DNA from: JAQVEM01 sp964603595
GTDB taxonomy: Bacteria > Actinomycetota > Humimicrobiia > Humimicrobiales > Humimicrobiaceae
DNA: 64,000 bases
Assembly: GCA_964603595.1 (NCBI GenBank)
Contig: CAZRVN010000004.1
Location: 177,482 to 241,481, forward strand
Direction: 5' to 3'
The notes below the pieces were generated by a model. It did not search any database. It worked only from the letters and a program-made list of their open reading frames with translations, and was not told the origin of the DNA. Positions 6,864-14,263 of the stretch are shown one piece after another (the stretch's first letter is position 1; every line of letters starts with the position of its first letter). A program made the translations under genes and the position numbers.

Positions 6864-7925
6864 ATGTTTTTTTTAGAAATATTAATAAATTACATTCTGC
6901 CGATTATCTATACAAGTGCTATAAGTCTTGTACTGGTACTATTATTCCTTTTTATCTTCAGGATTAAAGACTCAAATATAAGAATTTTATTTTTCTTTAT
7001 ACCGCTGATAAAGCCATTTATAGCAATTGCGGAAAAATTTGATACTAGCAAACAGCACTTTAACGTAAACACCACTATCGGAGCAATCAGGTTTCCCGAC
7101 CCTGCCAATATCATTAAAAGTTTTGAAATTTTTGACAAAGGTCCCCTGGTCATTTCCGACATCAACTACCTGATTCTATTTCTTGTATCTATAATTATAA
7201 TCATGGTACTGGTGGCAAGATGGATTAACCTTCTTTTTTTCTACAGGAGACTGGCATATGAAGAAAGGGTCAGCCGTAAGGATGTGCCTGATCTCTATAA
7301 AATTATGGACCGCTACACCAGTAAAATAAAATTAAATACACCTGCTGTAAGTCTTACCCACAGGGATTTCTTCTCACCTTTTGTCGCCGGCATTAAAAAC
7401 TACACCATGGTCCTGTCGCCAACTCTAATAGAAAAGCTTGATTTAAACGAAAAAGAAACCCTGATCCAGCATGAACTTTCACATATAAAAAGAAAGGATA
7501 ATTTTATAGGATGGATGGCTCTGATATTAAGAGACCTCTTTTTCTTTAACCCTGTTTCCTACATTGCTTACGGCCTGATAAGGGCTGAACAGGAAAAAGA
7601 CAGCGATAAGCTCATGGTAAAATACTCCGGCAAGTCCAAAAAAGAGATATCCAGAAGCATCCTGGGAATTATCCTGAAGCTAAACTCAATCACAACAAGA
7701 AGAATGAATCCGGATACTCCCTATACTTCTACCTTCTCCCCCTTCACTCTGCTCAACCACATAAAGATAAAAAACAGGATAAAATCCATTTCAAGAACCG
7801 ACCCGGGAAAAATTTACAGCCGCCTGCTTCCCAGGGTTTTAATGTATTTAATGTTCGCTCTCCTGTTACTGCTCCAGATTGTTTTTATTTTTAAAATAGG
7901 TAACTGGTTTATTTTCCTTAGATAA
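6864..7925 (+). CDS. M56-family membrane metallopeptidase, BlaR1-like, without sensor domain
   Basis: The protein has 353 residues. Hydrophobic segments lie near residues 8-33, 41-55 and 101-126, with a last one near 327-346. The cytoplasmic zinc-peptidase domain contains HELSH at 203-207 and a distal acidic motif AEQEKDSD near 241, as in BlaR1/MecR1. The C-terminal extracellular penicillin-sensor domain of BlaR1 is absent, so it should respond to something other than beta-lactams through its membrane or short loop parts. Paired with the BlaI-like gene just upstream, it likely cleaves that repressor or starts its cleavage. I see no good ribosome binding site before the ATG. Confidence 0.85.
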   Translation: MFFLEILINYILPIIYTSAISLVLVLLFLFIFRIKDSNIRILFFFIPLIKPFIAIAEKFDTSKQHFNVNTTIGAIRFPDPANIIKSFEIFDKGPLVISDINYLILFLVSIIIIMVLVARWINLLFFYRRLAYEERVSRKDVPDLYKIMDRYTSKIKLNTPAVSLTHRDFFSPFVAGIKNYTMVLSPTLIEKLDLNEKETLIQHELSHIKRKDNFIGWMALILRDLFFFNPVSYIAYGLIRAEQEKDSDKLMVKYSGKSKKEISRSILGIILKLNSITTRRMNPDTPYTSTFSPFTLLNHIKIKNRIKSISRTDPGKIYSRLLPRVLMYLMFALLLLLQIVFIFKIGNWFIFLR

Positions 7926-8008
7926 ATTTTAGAAATATAACATAACCTTCCTAAAATTTTGGATACCAGAAATTAATCTTTTTTTACCTGCCGCATTACC
8001 ATACCAGT

Positions 8009-8037
8009 TTGATATAACAGCTTTATAGTAGTAACAT
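8009..8037 (+). promoter_or_regulatory. possible promoter of the RiPP locus
   Basis: TTGATA (8009-8014) and TAACAT (8032-8037) are 17 bases apart. Transcription would start near 8044, about 56 nt before the precursor start codon. The -35 box matches the consensus at five of six bases and the -10 box at four of six. Confidence 0.45.
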
Positions 8038-8043
8038 ATATAA

Positions 8044-8062
8044 CTATATAATAATTATATAG
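8044..8062. promoter_or_regulatory. 19-bp palindrome at the expected transcription start
   Basis: CTATATAAT-A-ATTATATAG is a perfect 9-bp inverted repeat around a single A, located just after the putative -10 box. A repressor bound here would block the RiPP locus. Whether the neighbouring BlaI-like protein binds it is unknown; it does not match the 6024-6050 palindrome closely. Confidence 0.45.
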
Positions 8063-8099
8063 CTGTAACATAAAAATTACTTCAGGAAGGGAGTAATAT

Positions 8100-8222
8100 T
8101 TGAAGTCCATCAACAAAACCAAAGACCTCTGGAATAATGACCTGAAGATGGAAGGGTTAAAAGGTTATATGAGCCCCATGTGCTGCTGGATATGGTGTTT
8201 CTGGTGGATTGACCACCCATGA
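8100..8222 (+). CDS. candidate RiPP precursor peptide, Cys/Trp-rich core
   Basis: This 40-residue gene starts with TTG, preceded at six bases by the strong ribosome binding site AGGAAGGGAG. The first 25 residues or so are a hydrophilic leader with charged and polar residues (KSINKTKDLWNNDLKMEGLK). The C-terminal part, MCCWIWCFWWIDHP, has three Cys and four Trp within 14 residues, which is very unlikely for an ordinary protein and fits a core peptide to be cross-linked. The stop codon is 20 bp before the start of a radical SAM/SPASM protein of the peptide-maturase type. I infer that the maturase installs thioether or C-C links on Cys or Trp residues. I cannot match the core to a named precursor family. 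There is no known export gene nearby. Confidence 0.72.
   Translation: MKSINKTKDLWNNDLKMEGLKGYMSPMCCWIWCFWWIDHP
8203..8217 (+). other. small hairpin at the end of the precursor gene
   Basis: GGTGG (8203-8207) and CCACC (8213-8217) pair with a five-base loop inside the last codons of the precursor gene, 25 bp before the maturase ATG. There is no T run, so it is not a full terminator. It could lower maturase expression relative to precursor, a common need in RiPP operons. The GC-rich Trp/Gly-type codons alone might also produce it. Confidence 0.3.
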
Positions 8223-8242
8223 TAGTGTAGATATTACTAATA

Positions 8243-9619
8243 ATGGAATTATTCCAGAGTAGTTACAACTACTCAAAAAAAATAAATTCAAAGTATACCC
8301 TGATAAATAATACCCTGACCGGTGCACTGGATATAATAGAAAATTATATCTGGCAACTGATAGAAAAGAAAAGTTTTGATAAAGTAGAATCCGGTATTTT
8401 ATCACGGCTTATGGATAGGGGGTATTTCTATACCGATTCAAAAAAAGAAGACCAGATATTTAAAGAGCTTTTTTCTAACTATACAAAAAAAATATTTTCA
8501 AAACCCGTTAGATTTGTATTCTGCCCATCTTTCCATTGCAACCTTGATTGTATTTACTGCTTCCAGAAAGACCTTCCCGGCAATCCAAATAAATTCATGA
8601 GCAAAAAAGTACTTAATGACTCCATTAAAGCTGCCAGGAAAATATCAGAAAAGAAATCAGGCAATATTGACTCTATTGAACTTTTTGGAGGAGAGCCCCT
8701 TCTCCCAAAGAGTAAAAACTATGTAGAGAAAATTCTCAAATTTGCAGCAGAGGAAGATGCAACCATAACCATAGTTACAAATGGGGTACTGGTAAAAGAT
8801 TTTCTGGACATACTTAAACCGGTAAAAAATAGAATCAACATGCTCCAGATAACCATTGACGGGCCACCTGAAATCCATGACAGCAGGAGAAAATTCCATT
8901 CCGGCAGAGGCAGTTTTGACAAAATAGAAGAGGGCATAGACCTCCTCTTAGAAAATAATATTAATACCCACATGAGGATAAATATTGACAATACCAATAT
9001 TGACTATCTACCGGAGCTTTACAAATATGTCAGTAAAAAAAACTGGCTTGGCCACCCTGATTTTAAAATATTACCTGCACTGGTTACGGACCACAGCACC
9101 CTTGATTATGACGATATCATAATACCCGAAGAGAAATTACTGGAAAAATTAATTATATTGTATGACAACCATCCGGAATTGGAAGACGTGCTTAGTTTTT
9201 ATGCTTTCAAGCCCGTAAGGCATATACTGGAACTCTTAGAAGGATCGCCCAATGTTTCCCCAAAATTCTACAACTGCGAGAGCAATATACTGGAAATGAA
9301 TATTTTTGGCCCTGACGGATATATTTATGCCTGCGGGGAATCCATAGGCAAGCCCGAATATGCTATAGGAAGATTCAGCCCCGGACTTGAATTTTACCCG
9401 GACAGAGAGAAACTATGGACCTCAAGAAACATAATGAGTATGAAAAAATGCAAAGAGTGTAAATTCGCTCCCCTCTGCGGCGGCGGCTGCGCCTTTTCCT
9501 CAATGCTTATATATGATAATAACAGCACCCCGGTATGTGAAAGATACCAGGAAGTACTTGATACATTCATTGAGCTAAGAGGAGAAAAGATATTTAAAAA
9601 ATATATGGAAGACCGGTAA
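8243..9619 (+). CDS. radical SAM/SPASM peptide maturase
   Basis: The protein has 458 residues. Residues 1-85 form the N-terminal region typical of peptide-modifying radical SAM enzymes (SSYNYSKK..., TLINNTLTGAL), probably a leader-binding domain. The radical SAM barrel follows with CNLDCIYC (Cys99, Cys103, Cys106), which binds the SAM-cleaving 4Fe-4S cluster, and FGGEP at 148-152. The C-terminal SPASM domain has seven Cys (345, 364, 403, 406, 412, 416, 432; CKECKFAPLCGGGC) for auxiliary clusters. Such enzymes make thioether or carbon-carbon links in ribosomal peptides. The adjacent Cys/Trp-rich 40-mer is the obvious substrate. No clear ribosome binding site precedes the ATG, so translation may be coupled to the precursor gene. 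Confidence 0.88.
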   Translation: MELFQSSYNYSKKINSKYTLINNTLTGALDIIENYIWQLIEKKSFDKVESGILSRLMDRGYFYTDSKKEDQIFKELFSNYTKKIFSKPVRFVFCPSFHCNLDCIYCFQKDLPGNPNKFMSKKVLNDSIKAARKISEKKSGNIDSIELFGGEPLLPKSKNYVEKILKFAAEEDATITIVTNGVLVKDFLDILKPVKNRINMLQITIDGPPEIHDSRRKFHSGRGSFDKIEEGIDLLLENNINTHMRINIDNTNIDYLPELYKYVSKKNWLGHPDFKILPALVTDHSTLDYDDIIIPEEKLLEKLIILYDNHPELEDVLSFYAFKPVRHILELLEGSPNVSPKFYNCESNILEMNIFGPDGYIYACGESIGKPEYAIGRFSPGLEFYPDREKLWTSRNIMSMKKCKECKFAPLCGGGCAFSSMLIYDNNSTPVCERYQEVLDTFIELRGEKIFKKYMEDR

Positions 9620-9628
9620 AGCCCTTTT

Positions 9629-10543
9629 TTAAAGCTGCATTTTTGCTGCTTTTAAAGTATTTTTAAGAAGCATCGCAATTGTCATCGGGCCAACTCCACC
9701 GGGAACAGGTGAAATATAGCCAGCTTTGGGCTCCACTTTTAGAAAATCCACATCTCCTATAAGAGTAGAACCCTTTTTCTCAAAGTCTTCCTTTCTCCAT
9801 TCAAGAAGTTCCTTACTTGCTTTATCTTTTGTTATCCTGTTAATTCCCACATCTATAACCACTGCGCCTTCCTTAACCATATCTTCTTTAATTAAGTAAG
9901 GAACACCGGCAGCAACAATAAGGATATCAGCTCCTGAAGTACTGAACTTCAGGTCCCTGGTTTCAATATGACATATTGTAACAGTAGCCCATTCATTCAA
10001 AAGGAGCAGCGATGTCGGTTTGCCCACTATTTCACTGTGCCCCACCATGGTAGCATTCTTTCCCTTTATGGTTATGTTTTCTCTCTTCAGCATTTCTATA
10101 ATGCCGGATGGAGTAGCGGGAACCAGGCAATCCTGCTGCGCTATCAGTCTTCCCGTATTTATGGGATGAAATCCATCCACATCCTTTTCCGGGTATATAG
10201 CTTCCAGGACCTCTGCCTTATTTACCTGTGGCGGCAACGGAAGCTGGACAAGGATGCCATGGATATCATCCCTCTGGTTAAGCTTCTTGATTTCATCCAG
10301 AATATCCCTGTTAGATATACTTTTATCCATCCTTATTGTCTCAGAATAGAATCCAACCTCATCACAGCCCTTCTTTTTATTTCTTATATACACTTCCGAA
10401 GCAGGGTTATCCCCTACCAGTATCACTGCCAGACCCGGTGCAACTCCCCTGGTTTTTTTTAGTTCTTTTACTTCTTCTGTTATTTCTTTTTTTATATCCT
10501 GTGATATCTTCCTGCCGTCAATTAATTTAGCTATTTTAATCAC
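9629..10543 (-). CDS. folD: methylenetetrahydrofolate dehydrogenase/methenyltetrahydrofolate cyclohydrolase
   Basis: The protein has 304 residues if read from GTG 10543. It converts methenyl- and methylene-H4folate in the methyl branch of the Wood-Ljungdahl pathway and supplies one-carbon units. Visible motifs are YIRNKKKGC with the catalytic Lys, the GILVQLPLP loop, the NAD(P) site MVGHSEIVGKP and the PVPGGVGPMT signature near the C-terminus. The start is odd: AGGGGTGAT looks like the ribosome binding site itself and overlaps the GTG, and family members usually begin at the residue before AKLIDG, which is an ATA codon here (10534-10532). It follows acsC on the same strand after 134 bp, so it may be part of the acs operon. 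It is convergent with the maturase gene. Confidence 0.93.
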   Translation of the reverse strand: MIKIAKLIDGRKISQDIKKEITEEVKELKKTRGVAPGLAVILVGDNPASEVYIRNKKKGCDEVGFYSETIRMDKSISNRDILDEIKKLNQRDDIHGILVQLPLPPQVNKAEVLEAIYPEKDVDGFHPINTGRLIAQQDCLVPATPSGIIEMLKRENITIKGKNATMVGHSEIVGKPTSLLLLNEWATVTICHIETRDLKFSTSGADILIVAAGVPYLIKEDMVKEGAVVIDVGINRITKDKASKELLEWRKEDFEKKGSTLIGDVDFLKVEPKAGYISPVPGGVGPMTIAMLLKNTLKAAKMQL

Positions 10544-10677
10544 CCCTGTTATCTAAAAAATATAATGAACCTACAAAAAAAATTACCTTAAAATGAGTTC
10601 TTAATAAACCAACCCATTGGCGCCAGAAAATAAAATCATATTAAAAAACAAAAAATATTAAAATGCACTGCCTGCTC

Positions 10678-12027
10678 CTATGCAGTGTACTCCTTCAAAA
10701 ATTTGGGGACTTCTGCTCCCTCACGGGGACCAACAATAACTTTCCATCCTTCTCCCAGCTCTTCCTCAAGCTCACCCTGCATCTGGGCTACGTATCCCGG
10801 TATCACTATCTCCCTTTTCTTTACCTTCTCGACAATACCGCTTTTCTTTATATATTGGGCAATCAATTCGGGAACAAACTTACCAGCAGCCCACGCAGTA
10901 AGAACCGACTGCCCTTCTACATCCATAACTAAAAGCCAGGTTGGAACCTTGCTGTTTTCCACTTCACCAGAAATTATAAAATAAGTAAGTGAAAAATTAG
11001 TTGTAATAAGTATCGGCGACTTATCATCCGGTTTTCCTATTTCATATACTTTCTGCTCTACCTGCATCGGCCTCCTCGGGTCTGTATATATGTTCTGCCT
11101 GTAAATAAGGAGCGGAAAAATATTCTGGTAATCAACATTAGAGAGAACAATAATTGAGCTATACTTGGATACAAAAGCAGATGCTATTAAAGTTTCCTTT
11201 AAGGAATCTCCTGTCATTTCATTGGGAAAAACTATAGTCGGGTAGCCATAAAGCCGGTTTTTCTGTTTTATGGCAGACATCCTTAACAGAACCTGGCTAC
11301 GGAAATCTTCTTTAAAATTCCTTGAGCCAATATCTATCACCAGATTCTTAATTCCCCCATTACGCATCTTTCCGGTAATATCCGCTATATCTTCAAATGT
11401 CCTGCCCCTAACTACTATCGGGCAACCGGTTTCTTTACCAACATTAACAAAAAAATCTATACTATCTGCAGTAGCTGCGTGGAGCAGGGGTTTCTTCTCT
11501 TTATAAGCTTCTGCCGCACTTTTTAATGTCTCTTTATCTTCTGAAATTAATATCAAAGGTTTCTTTGTAAGTGAATTAACTTTCTTTATTACCTCCATAA
11601 ACTTATCTTTATTCCTGGATTTATTTTTGATGCAGACAGCATTAACTTTTAAAACCTGGTCTACCCTCTCATAGGCAATTGAATTTACTTTTTCAAGCAA
11701 CTCTTCAATCTTGCTTATGCCAAGTTCATCATCAATTGACAATGCAAATGCGTTCTGGTTTACAAATGTCCTTTCATGTCTGTGCAGCACCATTTCTTCA
11801 CCAACCACAAAAGAATCTTCGCCTGTTCCCACTTCCACTTTTAATATAGGGGGCTGGGAAGCTTCTGCAAGTTCTTTTTTTACTTCATCAGAAAGATGCG
11901 GACATCTGTCCAGCTCAACTTTTCCGGCTGCAATCTGCATAGCGAAAGCCAGGCATGTTGGAAACCCGCAATCCTTGCAGTTTGTCTTTGGCAGTTTCTT
12001 AAATATTTCAAGACCGCTCAAGCCCAT
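10678..12027 (-). CDS. acsC: corrinoid/iron-sulfur protein large (gamma) subunit
   Basis: The protein has 449 residues. Its N-terminal domain binds one 4Fe-4S cluster through Cys17, Cys20, Cys25 and Cys42 (CKDCGFPTC...C). A TIM-barrel domain and a C-terminal cobalamin-binding domain follow. With AcsD it carries the methyl group as methyl-cobalt from AcsE to the A-cluster of AcsB. The start ATG has the ribosome binding site AAGGAGAG at a suitable distance. It lies 55 bp after acsB in the same operon. Its length agrees with the bacterial family. Confidence 0.95.
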   Translation of the reverse strand: MGLSGLEIFKKLPKTNCKDCGFPTCLAFAMQIAAGKVELDRCPHLSDEVKKELAEASQPPILKVEVGTGEDSFVVGEEMVLHRHERTFVNQNAFALSIDDELGISKIEELLEKVNSIAYERVDQVLKVNAVCIKNKSRNKDKFMEVIKKVNSLTKKPLILISEDKETLKSAAEAYKEKKPLLHAATADSIDFFVNVGKETGCPIVVRGRTFEDIADITGKMRNGGIKNLVIDIGSRNFKEDFRSQVLLRMSAIKQKNRLYGYPTIVFPNEMTGDSLKETLIASAFVSKYSSIIVLSNVDYQNIFPLLIYRQNIYTDPRRPMQVEQKVYEIGKPDDKSPILITTNFSLTYFIISGEVENSKVPTWLLVMDVEGQSVLTAWAAGKFVPELIAQYIKKSGIVEKVKKREIVIPGYVAQMQGELEEELGEGWKVIVGPREGAEVPKFLKEYTA

Positions 12028-12082
12028 TCCATACTCTCCTTACCTTAATTTTGTGCATACATGCACTTTCACAATTTATTAT

Positions 12083-14263
12083 CTAAAGCATTGATTCCAT
12101 TTCCAGAACCGGATGTTTTACTTTCTGTATCCATTCCAGTACTTCTTCTTCAGTTTCTGCCTCTTTTTCAGTAGCAACCTTTTCAAGAAAATCTTCTATT
12201 CCCATTCCCTTAGCCCTCTCCTCCAGCAAATCCCTTATTTCTTCTTTTAACCCTCCGGGCATCCATACCAGTCTTTTCAATCCGCCATCTGCCTTTATAA
12301 ATTTCTTTGAGCCGATAAAAAATTTGCTGATGCCTATAAAACCAGGGGTCTGGATCCCCCCACCAACCATACCGGCCATAGTTGAAAACTTCATACCGCT
12401 TGGCGTCATTCCGGGATATTCCCTGTTTACCGCCATTACTCCATTAGTGGAAGGCAGGATGGTAACTATCACTTCAAAACAACCACAGGAAGTCATGGGA
12501 TTTATCATCATTGAATACGCCGAAAAAGATTCCAGGGTTTGATTGGAAGCTTTATAAACAAATTCGTTTACTCCTTTCCATACCCCCAGTTTTTCATCAA
12601 GTACCTCACCTTTCTTTATGGGCTGGTTAGGTCCGGTTGGATTAATCTCGTAAGACGCTTTACAATCAAGCCAGTTGTATGCACCGCAAAGGCCCGGTCT
12701 CTCAGGTGAAACCGCACATACATGATTCGGAGCAAATGACTGGCACAGCGTACAGGAATAAAAAGTATCCACACTTTCATCAGTCAGGCTGCTCAGTCTC
12801 TCATCCCTTTCCCTGAAAACTTCCTTTGCTCTTTTTTTCAGCTTTGAAACATCATCAGGTTTTGTATAAATATTTATCTGGATTTTATCCATTATATTGC
12901 CGAAATCCGAGTGCATCCTGGCATGCAGGATATTCCCCAGATGCCTGATTTTAAAACCGGCTTTTACCGCATCTTTGCTGAACCTGAGCCAGGTAATATC
13001 TCTCTGGCCCATATGGAATATACCGGTAGCATAATTGATAAAATAATGTATCTGCCTTTCCATAACCGGCTCAAAATCTTCTTGCATCTTTCTTCCGTAA
13101 ACCAGAACTTCAATTCCTAAAGGAAGCACCCCTCCTTCTTCTACATCATCTACCTCCGGGCCGATTACCTCAATCTTTCCATCCTCCACTTTTAAAGAAG
13201 GGGCAGCATGAAGAAATTCCACCGCCTCGCTTCTATTTCCGCCAAATTCAATATAAGTGTTCGCTCTTCTCACTCTTTCACCTTCAAAAGCAGGTCCAAA
13301 AGCTACAGGAATATCAACCTTCTCTACGGTAATCTTTAAGCCCCTTATCTCTATCGCTTTTGAAACAACCTCCTCATCGGGAATATTAGAAACTACATGT
13401 TCGTAGGTGCATATTCCCCTGGGTAATATTTCAGGAATATTTGTATTGGCAATTGTGGGGAACCCATAATTTATGGCACCTGCGGCATTAGCTACCTTTT
13501 CTTCATCTACTTCACCAAGAGCCAGGACAAATGCGAAAACCCTGTTTTTATTATATAAAAGCATTCTTTTGTAATCTCCCGGCTGAATTCCGCCGAAGCT
13601 AAGGGCAACCCTGGTTGCAAATCCAAGTGAATAAATAGTAGCACTTACATCCTTTCCAAAGGGTACCAGCCTGGTATCCCATCCCAGTTCTACCCCTTCT
13701 TCCTGAAGCTGCTCGGCCATTGATATACCATTGGTAGAAGCTGACATAAAAACATAAATATTTTTTTCCTGAAGTTCCCTTGCAATCTTGACTGCAGTCT
13801 TGCTGTCCCTGCAGGCCCCTACACAGGCAGCAAACCCCGGCGCCGTCCCATCTACAAACTCAATTCCTCTTTCCCTTATAATTGCATCTACAGCAGAACC
13901 CAGCCATATACCGCTAACAGGTGACGAGCCATCTATATATTTTATAGCTTCTATTATCTCCTCTGCCCAGAGTGTTGCTACTCCTGCATCCAGTGTATTC
14001 CCAAGATAGGGGAGCCATAATTTTTCACCGGGGACAGGTGGGAGTAGTTCCTTTGCCTTATTTATAACTTTCTCTCCATCCCCTAATTTTTCTACTTTTT
14101 TTCCAGTCATGCCGTATATAATAGGAAGAAAGTAACCGGTATCGGGAAACTCCAGCTTCTGGTCTCTTCCATACTTACCAATGCAATCATTAAGCTCTTT
14201 TTCTGCACGTTCAACAATTTTATATGCACCTTTAACAGCAATAGATGCAACTATTTTAGACAT
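12083..14263 (-). CDS. acsB: acetyl-CoA synthase (CODH/ACS beta subunit)
   Basis: The protein has 726 residues, the full three-domain bacterial length. The A-cluster ligands are visible: Cys504, Cys507, Cys516 and Cys526 for the 4Fe-4S cubane and Cys593-Gly594-Cys595 with its nickel-binding backbone. These sit about two positions before the numbers of the Moorella enzyme. It condenses CO, the methyl group from AcsCD and CoA to acetyl-CoA. The N-terminal domain that contacts the CO dehydrogenase is present, unlike in archaeal Cdh beta subunits. Its start overlaps the end of acsA by 8 bp and has AAGGAGGGC before it, so the two are translated together. Confidence 0.97.
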   Translation of the reverse strand: MSKIVASIAVKGAYKIVERAEKELNDCIGKYGRDQKLEFPDTGYFLPIIYGMTGKKVEKLGDGEKVINKAKELLPPVPGEKLWLPYLGNTLDAGVATLWAEEIIEAIKYIDGSSPVSGIWLGSAVDAIIRERGIEFVDGTAPGFAACVGACRDSKTAVKIARELQEKNIYVFMSASTNGISMAEQLQEEGVELGWDTRLVPFGKDVSATIYSLGFATRVALSFGGIQPGDYKRMLLYNKNRVFAFVLALGEVDEEKVANAAGAINYGFPTIANTNIPEILPRGICTYEHVVSNIPDEEVVSKAIEIRGLKITVEKVDIPVAFGPAFEGERVRRANTYIEFGGNRSEAVEFLHAAPSLKVEDGKIEVIGPEVDDVEEGGVLPLGIEVLVYGRKMQEDFEPVMERQIHYFINYATGIFHMGQRDITWLRFSKDAVKAGFKIRHLGNILHARMHSDFGNIMDKIQINIYTKPDDVSKLKKRAKEVFRERDERLSSLTDESVDTFYSCTLCQSFAPNHVCAVSPERPGLCGAYNWLDCKASYEINPTGPNQPIKKGEVLDEKLGVWKGVNEFVYKASNQTLESFSAYSMMINPMTSCGCFEVIVTILPSTNGVMAVNREYPGMTPSGMKFSTMAGMVGGGIQTPGFIGISKFFIGSKKFIKADGGLKRLVWMPGGLKEEIRDLLEERAKGMGIEDFLEKVATEKEAETEEEVLEWIQKVKHPVLEMESML

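Noticed and set aside
8157..8405. An 82-codon minus-strand frame covering the RiPP precursor gene
   Set aside because: The plus-strand small gene has a strong ribosome binding site and fits the maturase; the minus frame has neither signal nor family.
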